Part shown: piece by piece, positions 16,136 to 26,376 of the stretch
Layout: every line of letters begins with the position of its first letter
How positions within the stretch are numbered: position 1 is the stretch's first letter
Program-made: the position numbers and the translations under genes
Source: VRUE01 sp963796705
GTDB taxonomy: Bacteria; Actinomycetota; Thermoleophilia; Solirubrobacterales; 70-9
Length of the DNA: 64,000 bases
Reading direction: 5' to 3'
Assembly: GCA_963796705.1 (NCBI GenBank)
Contig: CAWCMK010000002.1
Span: forward strand, 124,001 to 188,000
Notes under the pieces: generated by a model
Database searches by the model: none
Told to the model about the DNA's origin: nothing
What the model saw: only the letters and a program-made list of their open reading frames with translations

Positions 16136-17374
16136 ATGTTGGCCTCCTTCTCCTGGAACTCCAGGCGCCTGCTCCTGCCTGCCGCGTTGCTGCTGGCGGC
16201 GCTCTCGCTCTGCGTGCTCGCTGCGGAGGGCGCCAGCCGCGCGCCCGCGAAGGACCTGGAAGAAAGGTTCGAAGCCGCTCAGGGCAGGCTCGCCCACGTT
16301 CGCAAGAGCGAAAGCTCGCTCGGCGAATCGATCGAAGCTCAGAACCGCGAAATCAACGCGATGATCGGCGAAGTATCGACGCTGCGCCAGCGCGAGGCGG
16401 CAGTCGCCGCGGAACTCGCTGAAAAACAGAACGAACTCGAAACTGCGACCCGAGAGCTGGAAGCCGACAAACTCCGCCTGGCTCGGATCAAGGCCCGCCT
16501 GCACCGCGCCCTGGGCGTCCTGCGCACCCGGCTCGTTTCGATCTATGAGGCGGGCAATCCCGACATCGTCAACATCATCCTCGACTCGGGCAGCTGGTCG
16601 GAAATGAACGCGCGCGCCGGGTATCTCAATCAGATCCGCGAATATGACAACACCGTCGCCAGCCGCGTCAAGGGCCTGCGCGACCAGGCGAAGGCGGCGG
16701 TCAAGCGGATGGCCGCCGAGCGGCGACAGATCAAAGGCGCGCGAGACGCGATCGCCGCGAAGGAGCGCGAGGTCGCGCGCGCCAAGGAAGCCGCCGAGGC
16801 GCGCTTCGCCCAACTGAAGGCGGCCCAGGCGGCGCGCCAGGCGCAGCTGGAAGCGCTCGAGTCGCGCTCCCAGGCGCTGAGCGACAACCTGGCGTCGATC
16901 TCCGAACAGCTCTCCGCCGCCGGCTCCCCGGCGCCCGTCGCCGCCGAACCGGCACCGCTGACGCCGGGCGAGACAGCCGAATTCATCTCTGAAAGCCAGG
17001 CCAGCGTGCCCAGCGGGGCCCCGCCGGCGATCGCCGCGGCGATTGAAGCCGCCAACTCGATCGCGACCACCCCCTACATCTGGGGCGGCGGCCACGCCTC
17101 ATTCGAATCCTCGGGCTATGACTGCTCGGGCTCGGTCAGCTTCGCTCTGCACGGCGGCGGCTTCCTGGAAAGCCCGCTGGACTCGACCGGTCTGGAGACC
17201 TGGGGGGACCCCGGTCCCGGCAAGTGGATCACCGTCTACGCCAATGCTGAACATGCCTGGATGATCATCGCCGGGCTCGCCTTTGACACCGTCGGAGGCC
17301 CCGGCCCGCGCTGGCACCCCTCGCCGGTCGATTCGACCGAAGGTTTCATCGCCCGGCACCCGCCCGGGTACTGA
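16136..17374 (+). CDS. Secreted NlpC/P60-family peptidoglycan endopeptidase with coiled coil (CwlO/RipA-like)
   Basis: 412 residues. A signal peptide (residues ~1-32) is followed by a long coiled coil (~38-265, rich in Glu, Arg, Ala and Gln), a linker, and an NlpC/P60-like domain. The catalytic cysteine lies in YDCSGSVSFALHGGG and the histidine in NAEHAWMIIAG. Such enzymes cut peptide stems of peptidoglycan during growth or division. Upstream, 16121-16126 is TAGCGT, 9 nt before ATG, in an AT-richer stretch. Glutamates are 26 GAA to 11 GAG. No acetate- or cell-division-related neighbour defines its role further. Confidence 0.85.
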   Translation: MLASFSWNSRRLLLPAALLLAALSLCVLAAEGASRAPAKDLEERFEAAQGRLAHVRKSESSLGESIEAQNREINAMIGEVSTLRQREAAVAAELAEKQNELETATRELEADKLRLARIKARLHRALGVLRTRLVSIYEAGNPDIVNIILDSGSWSEMNARAGYLNQIREYDNTVASRVKGLRDQAKAAVKRMAAERRQIKGARDAIAAKEREVARAKEAAEARFAQLKAAQAARQAQLEALESRSQALSDNLASISEQLSAAGSPAPVAAEPAPLTPGETAEFISESQASVPSGAPPAIAAAIEAANSIATTPYIWGGGHASFESSGYDCSGSVSFALHGGGFLESPLDSTGLETWGDPGPGKWITVYANAEHAWMIIAGLAFDTVGGPGPRWHPSPVDSTEGFIARHPPGY

Positions 17375-17507
17375 TGCCGAGCTCCGAGCGCTGATTTCTC
17401 GCGCCGATAGTGTGAAAGGGGCCGCCTGCGGGTAGTCCTGAATACCGGGTGAGGAGAAGCGTCCCGCCGGCCGGGGCTCCGGCGCGCGGGCGAGGGAAGG
17501 AGTCGCC

Positions 17508-18161
17508 ATGGAGTCCGTATCCGTTCGAGACAGGGAGCCGACCGCGGGCGAGAGGGCGCGTCAGAACGCCTCTGCCGCCGAGGCGCACGCAGGCTGGACG
17601 CCCGCCGATCCGGGGCCACTCGGCCTCGCCGCCTTCGCGCTGACCACCTTCGTGCTCAGCATGTTCAACGCAGGGCTGGTGAGCAAGGCGGGAGAGCCCG
17701 TCGTGCTGGGGCTGGCGCTGGCCTACGGAGGCATTGCCCAGGTCCTCGCGGGGATGTGGGAGTTTCGCACCGGGAACACCTTCGGCGCGGTGGCCTTCAC
17801 CTCGTTCGGGGCGTTTTGGATCTCGTTCTGGGCGCTCGTTACCTTCTTTGCCGGAGACATCCCCGCGGCGCACGCCGGTGACGCGATCGGCCTCTATCTG
17901 ATCGCCTGGGGCATCTTCACCACCTACATGCTGGTCGCTTCGCTGCGCACGACCGCGGCGATCGCCGTCGTCTTCCTGTTGCTGGCCGTCACCTTCTTTT
18001 TGCTCGGCATCGGCGAAGCCGGGGAAACGGCAGGTGTCGTTGAAGCCGGCGGGTGGTTTGGCCTGGCAACCGCGGTCGCGGCCTGGTATGCATCGTTTGC
18101 GGCGGTTACCAACTCGACTTTCGGCCGGACCGTCCTCCCGGTCCACCCGCTGAGTCGCTGA
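17508..18161 (+). CDS. Acetate/succinate transporter, GPR1/FUN34/YaaH (SatP) family
   Basis: 217 residues. A cytoplasmic N-terminus is followed by six membrane segments. The family motif region NPGPLGL is represented by DPGPLGLAAFALTTFVLSMF, and MWEFRTGNTFGAVAFTSFGA is typical. Its gene is followed 18 bp later by acetyl-CoA synthetase, so it most likely imports acetate. The ATG has a strong GGAAGGAG site; a TAGTGT at 17407 would give a leader near 95 nt. The outer TM5-TM6 loop (GIGEAGETAGVVEAGGW) has three GAA glutamates, while the cytoplasmic N-terminus has only GAG. Confidence 0.88.
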   Translation: MESVSVRDREPTAGERARQNASAAEAHAGWTPADPGPLGLAAFALTTFVLSMFNAGLVSKAGEPVVLGLALAYGGIAQVLAGMWEFRTGNTFGAVAFTSFGAFWISFWALVTFFAGDIPAAHAGDAIGLYLIAWGIFTTYMLVASLRTTAAIAVVFLLLAVTFFLLGIGEAGETAGVVEAGGWFGLATAVAAWYASFAAVTNSTFGRTVLPVHPLSR

Positions 18162-18179
18162 GAACGGAGGGAGTCCGAG

Positions 18180-20168
<1,989 letters not shown>

Positions 20169-20228
20169 CCCCTCGCCGATCTGCCGCCCTGTTCCCCGAG
20201 GGCTCGGCGCTGGCGCGCGTTGCAGCGC

Positions 20229-21041
20229 CTAGCGTTCCGCGAGGCGTTCGTCGACCATCCGCTCGACCGCGACCTGCAGCGCCTGCAGCTGTTCGCGGAC
20301 GCCGTTCAGCTCGCGCAGCGCCGCCGCCTCGGCGCTCAGCTCCTCACGCTCGAGCTCGTGCTCGACCTCAGCAATTTCTGGGCCGAGGAAGCGCTGCGCG
20401 AAGGCGCCGGTGAGCAGGGCGACGAACCCGATGCCGACGATCAGGATCACCGTCGAGACGATCTCCCCACCGGTCGTCTTCGGGTAGATGTTGGAGCCGA
20501 GGGTGGTCATCGTCGTCACCGCCCAGTAGATGCCATCCCAGGTGTCGAGATGCTGGGAGCCTTTCTCGAAGGCGACGAACAGGGCGCCGCCCCCGATCAC
20601 CGTCAGCACCGTGAGCAGCATCGCGTAGCGCAGACCCTGCAGCGAGAACACCTCATGACTCAGCTGGGCGAGCCGCAGCAGCCGCAGCAGGCGGAAGAGG
20701 CGCAGGACCCGCAGGCTCTGCAGTCCCGGCGGCAGCAGCGGCGGCGTCAGGACGACGATCGTCGCGTCCAGGGGGTGGTGAAGGAGCCATTTGCGTCGGT
20801 CGGGGACGACGGCGAGCATCACGACCAGCTCGACCGCGAAGGCGAGCCAGGTCGCCCAATTGAGGATCACGGCCACCGTCTGCAGCCAGCCCCCGGGATG
20901 GGACTCGGTGATCGCGACCATCGGCAGGGTCAGCGCCGCCGCGATCAGCATCGGTGTTTCGAGGATTTCCGCGATCCGTGTGCTGCGGGCGTCCATCCCC
21001 TCTTCGTAGAGTTCGTGCCTGGCCTTCCCGGGCTGTGCCAT
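20229..21041 (-). CDS. Voltage-gated-type potassium channel homologue with atypical selectivity filter
   Basis: 270 residues with six membrane segments. An arginine-rich S4-like helix reads LRVLRLFRLLRLLRLAQ. The pore loop is AVTTMTTLGSNIYPKTTGG, where potassium channels have TTVGYGD. The GYG triplet is thus GSN; the bases clearly read ggc tcc aac. After S6 a cytoplasmic coiled coil (~residues 205-268) ends the protein. It could be a cation channel of different selectivity or a regulated non-selective channel. The gene stands alone and is convergent with acsA. Glutamates at its cytoplasmic N-terminus are mostly GAA, an exception to the window trend. Confidence 0.8.
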   Translation of the reverse strand: MAQPGKARHELYEEGMDARSTRIAEILETPMLIAAALTLPMVAITESHPGGWLQTVAVILNWATWLAFAVELVVMLAVVPDRRKWLLHHPLDATIVVLTPPLLPPGLQSLRVLRLFRLLRLLRLAQLSHEVFSLQGLRYAMLLTVLTVIGGGALFVAFEKGSQHLDTWDGIYWAVTTMTTLGSNIYPKTTGGEIVSTVILIVGIGFVALLTGAFAQRFLGPEIAEVEHELEREELSAEAAALRELNGVREQLQALQVAVERMVDERLAER

Positions 21042-21103
21042 CCGCGTCTAGTTCGACGCGAGCGGCGCGGTGCCTACCTCTGCGCAGACCCCCCGACCGC
21101 CGC

Positions 21104-21901
21104 TCACTCAGCGCCCGCTGCCTGCGGATCCCAGAGGAAGCGACGACTCGCGATCCGCGCTCCGGCGAGTGCCCAGAGCGCCAGCACGAGGACGTTTTGG
21201 AGTTCGAGGCCGCTGCCACCCGCACCCGGGGCCAGCGTCGTCTGCAGGCCCAGCGCGAGGTGATAGAGCGGGAATATCTTGCCGACCGTCTCGAGCCAAC
21301 TCGGCAACTGTTCGACCGGGATCCAGATGCCCGAAAAGAAGGCGAGGATGACGACCCCGAACGGGGCGATCGTCGAGGCGGCGTCAACGGTCGGGGTAAA
21401 GGCGGTCACCGCTATGCCCAGCGAGGAGAGCGTCGCGGTTCCCAGCACCACGTAGAGGATGAAGGCGGGGAGGGTCGAGGCGGGGACCGGGATCCCGTAG
21501 ATGATCGCGCCGAGCGCGAGCAGCATCGCGGTCATCGCCAGCGCCTGGGCGGTCGCACGCACGATCTGGCCGGCGACGAAGGTCCAGGCCGGCATCGGGG
21601 TGCCCCGGTAGCGCTTCAGCTGACCGCGCTCGCGCTGTGTTGTCAGGGTCACGGCGAGCGTCGTGAAGGTCGAGAGGGCGATCGAGTAGGCGATGATCCC
21701 GGCCGTGAAGTAGGCGGCCGCGTCGAGCCTTAAGCCGTTGGGAAGCGTGGTCGTTTCGTGGCCGCCGTGGCCGAAGATCGAGTTGAAGATGATCAACAGC
21801 ACGAGCGGGAAGGCGATCGTCAGGACCAGCGTGCGCGGCGTTCGCAGCGCGACCGCCACCGCCGCCTTGGTCTGCGCCCAGACGATGCGGTGGTCGCTCA
21901 C
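21104..21901 (-). CDS. ABC-2 type transporter permease
   Basis: 265 residues. A short cytoplasmic N-terminus (VWAQTKAAVAVALRTPRTLV) is followed by TM1, a large outer loop (residues ~42-70), and five further segments. ALSTFTTLAVTLTTQRERGQLKRYRGTPM is the typical cytoplasmic loop of ABC-2 permeases. FFSGIWIPVEQLPSWLETVG belongs to the outer loop before the last helix. It overlaps the ATPase gene by 4 bp, so both make one exporter. The downstream gap to the channel gene is about 60 bp. Confidence 0.87.
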   Translation of the reverse strand: MSDHRIVWAQTKAAVAVALRTPRTLVLTIAFPLVLLIIFNSIFGHGGHETTTLPNGLRLDAAAYFTAGIIAYSIALSTFTTLAVTLTTQRERGQLKRYRGTPMPAWTFVAGQIVRATAQALAMTAMLLALGAIIYGIPVPASTLPAFILYVVLGTATLSSLGIAVTAFTPTVDAASTIAPFGVVILAFFSGIWIPVEQLPSWLETVGKIFPLYHLALGLQTTLAPGAGGSGLELQNVLVLALWALAGARIASRRFLWDPQAAGAE

Positions 21902-22812
21902 CGCTTCTCCTCGCTGGTCAGGTCGAGGAAGATGTCCTCGAGGCTGGGCCGTCGCACCTCGATGTCCTCGAGCACCGCGCGCCGCTCCGCGGCCAGCGAG
22001 AGCAGACGGTAGAGGTCTGCCTGGGGGTCCTCGGTCTCGATGCTGACCCCATTTCCGGCGATTTCCACGGGAGCGTCGAGCAGCGAGCGGATCTCCCCGA
22101 CGGCGAGGCCGTTCCCCAGGCCGAAGCTGATCACCGCGCGGCGTCCGAGATCCTCACCGAGTTGTGCGGTTGGACCCTGGGCGACTATCTCACCGCCGCG
22201 GAGGATCGCAACGCGATCGGCGAGGTGCTGTGCCTCGTCCATGTAGTGGGTCGTGAGGAAGACCGTCTTGCCGAGTTCCTTAAGACCCTCGATCATGTTC
22301 CAGGCCTCCCGCCGCGCGGTCGGGTCAAAGCCGGTCGTCGGCTCGTCGAGGAAAATCAGATCGGGATCGCCGATCAGCCCCACGGCGACGTCCACGCGGC
22401 GTTTCTGGCCCCCGGAGAGCGAGCCGATCCTCGCTCTGCGCTTATCCCCGAGCCCAACAAGGTCGATCGTCGCATCGACCGGGCGCGGGGAGGAGTAGAA
22501 GCTTGCAAACAGCTCGATCACCTCGCGCACGGTCAGCAGCGGCTCGAGCTCGCACTCCTGCAGGACGAGCCCGACTCGCTCGCGCCAGGCGCGGGTCGGG
22601 GCGCCGGGGTCGACGCCCAGCACCGCGACACGACCCTCGCTGCGCGCCCGGTAACCCTCGAGGATCTCGATCGTCGTCGTCTTGCCCGCGCCGTTGGGAC
22701 CGAGGAAGCCGAATACCTCGCCGACCGCCACCTCGAAGTCGATTCCCCGGACCGCCTCGAAGTCGCCATAGGTCTTCCGCAGTCCCGCGACGCTGATCGC
22801 TGTCTCGCTCAC
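21898..22812 (-). CDS. ABC transporter ATP-binding protein (ABC-2 exporter)
   Basis: About 304 residues from the GTG at 22812 (VSETAISVAGLRKTYGDF). Walker A is GPNGAGKTT, the signature is LSGGQKRRV, Walker B is DLIFLDEPTTGFD and the H-loop is LTTHYMDEAQHL. The C-terminal ~90 residues form the extension seen in drug-export ATPases (DrrA type). TAGCGT ends 7 nt before the GTG, so a leaderless mRNA is likely; the longer TTG start would sit on the promoter. It is divergent from the MarR gene, so MarR may regulate this exporter. Confidence 0.87.
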   Translation of the reverse strand: MSETAISVAGLRKTYGDFEAVRGIDFEVAVGEVFGFLGPNGAGKTTTIEILEGYRARSEGRVAVLGVDPGAPTRAWRERVGLVLQECELEPLLTVREVIELFASFYSSPRPVDATIDLVGLGDKRRARIGSLSGGQKRRVDVAVGLIGDPDLIFLDEPTTGFDPTARREAWNMIEGLKELGKTVFLTTHYMDEAQHLADRVAILRGGEIVAQGPTAQLGEDLGRRAVISFGLGNGLAVGEIRSLLDAPVEIAGNGVSIETEDPQADLYRLLSLAAERRAVLEDIEVRRPSLEDIFLDLTSEEKR

Positions 22813-22866
22813 GCCCCTCACGCTAGCCAAAGTTTGTGACGGTCTGCACGCCTGCGGCTCTAAATT

Positions 22867-22906
22867 TTGAAAAGTAGTTTGCTAAGCTAATTAGCAAGGC
22901 TAATCA
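22867..22906 (+). promoter_or_regulatory. AT-rich promoter region with palindromic operator, probably for MarR
   Basis: TTGCTAA (22879-22885) and TTAGCAA (22891-22897) form a perfect 7-bp inverted repeat around GCTAA. A second overlapping pair (TTAGC, then GCTAA at 22899-22903) follows. TTGAAA at 22867-22872 could be the -35 box. MarR proteins bind such palindromes and usually repress their own promoter. The site lies 10 bp before the marR start and 67 bp from the divergent exporter gene, so either or both could be controlled. Confidence 0.7.
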
Positions 22907-23371
22907 ATGTTCGCAGAGACCGACATCGGGACACCCACGACGCCCCTCACCGATTCGGCCGCAAGGCTGAGGCTGGCGATCGTGCGCACGGCCCGGCGCC
23001 TGCGCCAGGAGGCCGCCGGTGCAGCGAGCGAGCTGACTCCGACCGCCGCCTCGGCTTTGGCGACGGTCGAACGCCACGGGCCGCTGACCCCGAGCGAGCT
23101 GGCCGAGATCGAGCGCGTCAAGCGCCCGACCGCGACCCGCACCCTGGGGGTCCTCGAGGAGGCCGGGTTCATCGACCGCTCCCCCGACCCGGCGGACGGT
23201 CGCAGCTTCCTGGTCAGCGCCACCGCCAGCGGGCGCGAGCGCCTGCGCCGTCTGCGCGGCCGCAAGACCGCCTACCTGGCGCGCCGCATGCGAGGCCTTC
23301 CCGATCACGACGTCGAGACCCTGGAGCGAGCCGCCGAGATCCTCGAGGGGATCTTGGGGGAGCGTCCTTGA
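22907..23371 (+). CDS. MarR-family transcriptional regulator
   Basis: 154 residues with a winged helix-turn-helix. LTPTAASALATVERHGPLTP leads into the recognition region (LAEIERVKRPTATRTLGVLE), and the wing is IDRSPDPADGRSFLVSATASG. The C-terminal helices serve dimerisation. MarR repressors respond to small aromatic or xenobiotic ligands. It is coupled to the MFS exporter (TTGA overlap) and divergent from an ABC exporter, a common drug- or toxin-responsive layout. The palindrome immediately upstream is its likely operator. Confidence 0.88.
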   Translation: MFAETDIGTPTTPLTDSAARLRLAIVRTARRLRQEAAGAASELTPTAASALATVERHGPLTPSELAEIERVKRPTATRTLGVLEEAGFIDRSPDPADGRSFLVSATASGRERLRRLRGRKTAYLARRMRGLPDHDVETLERAAEILEGILGERP

Positions 23372-24651
23372 GCGGGCGGCGGCCGGGTATCCACATCCGC
23401 CGCGGCTTTAGCTCGCTCAGTGTCCCCAACTATCGGCGCTACTTCGTCGGCCAGGTGGTCTCGCTCTCGGGCAACTGGATGCAGACCGTTTCCGCTCTGT
23501 GGCTGGTCCTGAGCCTGACCGGCTCGGGGGTCGCGGTCGGCCTAACGAGCGCCCTGCAGTTCCTGCCGATGCTCCTCTTCGGCGCCTGGGGCGGACTGCT
23601 CGCCGACCGCTTCCCGAAACGGCGCCTGCTGATCGTCACGCAGACGCTGATGGCGATTCCTGCCGTGGGTCTGTTTGCGGTGACCGAGAGCGGTGCCGTC
23701 AAACCCTGGATGGTTTACCTCGCGGTGCTCGCGATCGGTGCCGTCAACGCGGTGGACAACCCGACCCGCCAGAGCTTCGTCTTCGAGATGGTTGGCGCCG
23801 AGCGGGTCGTAAACGCGGTCAGCCTAAACAGCGTGATCGTCCAGGCGGCGCGGATTATCGGCCCCGCGATCGCGGGGGTGACGATCGCCGCCATCGGGGT
23901 CGGGCCGTGCTTCGCGCTCAATGCCCTCACCTTCGCGGCGATGATCGCCGCCCTGCTCTCGATGGACCCTGCCGAACTTCACGCGGTGCCGGTCTCCGGC
24001 CACGGCCGCGGCGCGATCCGGGCCGGCCTGCGCTATGTGCGGCGCACCCCGGAGCTGGCGGTCCCGCTTGCCCTGATGGCGTTGGTCGGAACCTTCGGGC
24101 TCAACTTCCAGGTCGTCCTGCCATTGCTGGCGCGCTTCAGCTTCGGTGGTGGCGCCTCGATCTACGCAGCGCTGGTCGCGTCCATGGGGGCGGGCTCGGT
24201 GATCGGCGCCCTGTTCGTCGGCTCGCGGGGTCGTGCCGACGTGCAGTTGATCGCCCTTGCCGCTGCCGCGTTCGGGGTCCTGGCCCTGCTGGCGGCGCTG
24301 ATGCCGAGCCTGGCGCTCGAGATCCCGGTGCTGGCCCTGCTCGGCGCCGCCGCGGTCACCTTTGCCGCCTCGATCAACTCCTCCCTGCAGCTCGCGGTCG
24401 CGCCCGAGATGCGGGGCCGGGTGATGTCGCTCTACTCGGTCGTCTTCCTCGGCTCGACGCCGATCGGTGGGCCACTCGCGGGTTGGCTGGCGCAGGCATA
24501 TGACCCGCGTCTGGCCCTGCTGCTGGCGGCCACCGCGGGTTTCGCCGCGGCCTGGGCAGCGCGCGCCTCCTTTGCGCGGTTGCGCCAGCGGGCGGGCGGG
24601 GCAGCTCTGCTGCCCCGCCCGCCCGAGGTGCGCGCCGGTCAGCCGGTGTAG
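23368..24651 (+). CDS. Major facilitator superfamily exporter (DHA3/enterobactin-exporter type)
   Basis: 427 residues, about 12 membrane segments. FSSLSVPNYRRYFVGQVVSL at the N-terminus, GLLADRFPKRRLLIVTQ (motif A between TM2 and TM3) and VDNPTRQSFVFEMVG are typical of the MFS_3 group. The TTG start overlaps the marR stop (TTGA), so the two are translationally coupled. It probably exports the ligand sensed by MarR. Its last 13 bp overlap the convergent osmoprotectant-binding-protein gene. Confidence 0.87.
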   Translation: MSGRRPGIHIRRGFSSLSVPNYRRYFVGQVVSLSGNWMQTVSALWLVLSLTGSGVAVGLTSALQFLPMLLFGAWGGLLADRFPKRRLLIVTQTLMAIPAVGLFAVTESGAVKPWMVYLAVLAIGAVNAVDNPTRQSFVFEMVGAERVVNAVSLNSVIVQAARIIGPAIAGVTIAAIGVGPCFALNALTFAAMIAALLSMDPAELHAVPVSGHGRGAIRAGLRYVRRTPELAVPLALMALVGTFGLNFQVVLPLLARFSFGGGASIYAALVASMGAGSVIGALFVGSRGRADVQLIALAAAAFGVLALLAALMPSLALEIPVLALLGAAAVTFAASINSSLQLAVAPEMRGRVMSLYSVVFLGSTPIGGPLAGWLAQAYDPRLALLLAATAGFAAAWAARASFARLRQRAGGAALLPRPPEVRAGQPV

Positions 24652-25619
24652 CCGGCTTGCTTGAGGTACTGGGAGGCGGCTTCTTTTGCCGTCTCCTTTT
24701 CGAGTTCGACCCTGGCGTCTAGCTCCTGCATGACCGCCAGCGTCAGTCCCTTCTGCACCTGGACGATCGTCTTTTCGTAATCGGGACCGGCTTCTTCGGC
24801 CGTCGCCTGCTTGGTCAAGAAGATGACGTTGCCCGCCGGGAAGACGTGCTTGTCGTCTTCGAGAATCACGAACTTTTCCTTCTCGGCCGAGAGCTGCGGG
24901 TCGGTCGTGAAGAGGATCGAGAGGTCCGCCTGGCCCTTTTCGAGCACCGTGTAGCGGAGACCGATTTCAACCGGGTGAAAGGAGGCGAACTTCAGCCCGT
25001 AGAGCTTTTCCAGCCCGGCCAGGCAGTCGATTCGCTGGCGGCACTCGGGAGAGCCATAGAGGCTCAGCTTTTCCGAGACGCCTTCCAGGTCAGAGACCGT
25101 CTTCAAGCCATACTTTTCGGCCGTCGTCCTCAGTGTCCCGACGGCGTTGGCGCTCGCGAACGGCGTCGGCGGGAAGGCGGTCAGCCCTTCCTTTTCAAGT
25201 TCTTCGTTCGCCTTTTCCCAGGCTTCGTTTGCGTTTGAGGGGACTTCTTCAGGTTCGAGGCCAAAGAACGAGGTCAGGGCCGTGCTGGCGTACTCGGGGT
25301 AGCCCGAGATCTGCCCCGACTTCAGCGCCTGCAGGGCGACGGTTTCCGAGCCGAGGCTGAGCTGCGACTTAACCTTGTAGCCGGCGGCCGCCAGGGCCTG
25401 GGCGTAGATTTCGCCGAGGATTTCCTGTTCGGGGAAGTTCTTGGAACCAATCGTCAACTGCACCTTCCCGTTTTCCGGGTTGGAGACGATCGCCCCACCT
25501 CCTTCGGCCGAACTGGATTCGCCGGTCGTGCTGCTGCTGCTGCCGCAGGCCGCTATGCCGAGGCTCAGGACGAGCGCCAGCGCCGTGGCCGCGCCCAACC
25601 GGGTGGTCTTGGTCCTCAT
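24639..25619 (-). CDS. opuCC: Osmoprotectant (glycine betaine/choline-type) ABC transporter substrate-binding lipoprotein
   Basis: 326 residues. The signal peptide ends in the lipobox LGIAACGS, so the mature protein is lipid-anchored at Cys24. The OpuAC/ProX-type domain includes LTIGSKNFPEQEILGEIYAQ, SGQISGYPEYASTAL and a paired C-terminal lobe. ATG 25619 has GAGAGGAA upstream and gives a proper signal peptide. It is the last gene of the importer operon. Glutamates are 30 GAA to 5 GAG by hand count, whereas its own ATPase uses almost only GAG. The ligand could be glycine betaine, choline or a relative. Confidence 0.87.
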   Translation of the reverse strand: MRTKTTRLGAATALALVLSLGIAACGSSSSTTGESSSAEGGGAIVSNPENGKVQLTIGSKNFPEQEILGEIYAQALAAAGYKVKSQLSLGSETVALQALKSGQISGYPEYASTALTSFFGLEPEEVPSNANEAWEKANEELEKEGLTAFPPTPFASANAVGTLRTTAEKYGLKTVSDLEGVSEKLSLYGSPECRQRIDCLAGLEKLYGLKFASFHPVEIGLRYTVLEKGQADLSILFTTDPQLSAEKEKFVILEDDKHVFPAGNVIFLTKQATAEEAGPDYEKTIVQVQKGLTLAVMQELDARVELEKETAKEAASQYLKQAGYTG

Positions 25620-25656
25620 CGGGATTCCTCTCTGTTTGATTTGGATTCGAGACATC

Positions 25657-26376
25657 TCAGACAGGCTGGAGCTTCATCCCCCTCGAGGTCAGCCTGCCCT
25701 GTGCGAGGGCCAGCAGGCCCTCGAGCGAGAGGGCCAGCAGGGCGACCATGATCGCGCCGGCGAGGACGCCGTCGCTGCCATAGACGTTGTGGGCGATGAT
25801 GTATTCACCAAGGGTCGGCACTCCCGCCAGGGGGCCGATCGTAGCCGTAGAGACGATCGCGATGGTCGCCGCCCGGACCCCCGCCATCAGGGTTGGGATC
25901 GAGAGCGGCACCTCGACCCTGAGAAGGATCTCGGGCTCGGTCATCCCGATGCCCCGCGCGGCTTCAACGGTCGAGCGGTCGACCTGCCGGACCCCGACGT
26001 AGGTGTTGGTCAGGATCGGTGGGATGCCGAGGATCGCCAGCGCGATCGTCAGGTTGAGGACGCCGACTCCGATGGCCGCCGCCATGAAGGCGATCACGGC
26101 CAGCTCGGGAACCGCGCGACCGATATTGCCGAGGCCCACCGCGAGAAGTTCGCCGCTGCCGCGGTGGCCGAAGTTGAGGGCGAGGGGAACGGCGATGGCC
26201 AGCGAGAGGGCCAGGGCGAGGAACGTGACTTCAAGCTGGGTTAGCGCCAGTTCGACGGTCTGCGCGGGTCCGCCGACGAGCTTCCCGCCGGTGACCGGGG
26301 AGGGCTGTTCTTCAAGGATGAATTCGAGCGCCCCGCGGAAGGAGGCCAGCGGCAGGTGGCAGAGGAGATGGATCAT
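25657..26376 (-). CDS. Osmoprotectant ABC transporter permease (OpuCB/OpuCD type)
   Basis: 239 residues, binding-protein-dependent permease. An amphipathic N-terminal stretch of about 35 residues precedes TM1. The cytoplasmic EAA loop is VEAARGIGMTEPEILLRVEVP, which docks onto the ATPase. The gene starts within the stop of the upstream permease gene (4-bp overlap). All five glutamates before TM1, expected outside the membrane, are GAA; three of four in the EAA loop are GAG. The two permeases form the membrane channel of the importer. Confidence 0.87.
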   Translation of the reverse strand: MIHLLCHLPLASFRGALEFILEEQPSPVTGGKLVGGPAQTVELALTQLEVTFLALALSLAIAVPLALNFGHRGSGELLAVGLGNIGRAVPELAVIAFMAAAIGVGVLNLTIALAILGIPPILTNTYVGVRQVDRSTVEAARGIGMTEPEILLRVEVPLSIPTLMAGVRAATIAIVSTATIGPLAGVPTLGEYIIAHNVYGSDGVLAGAIMVALLALSLEGLLALAQGRLTSRGMKLQPV

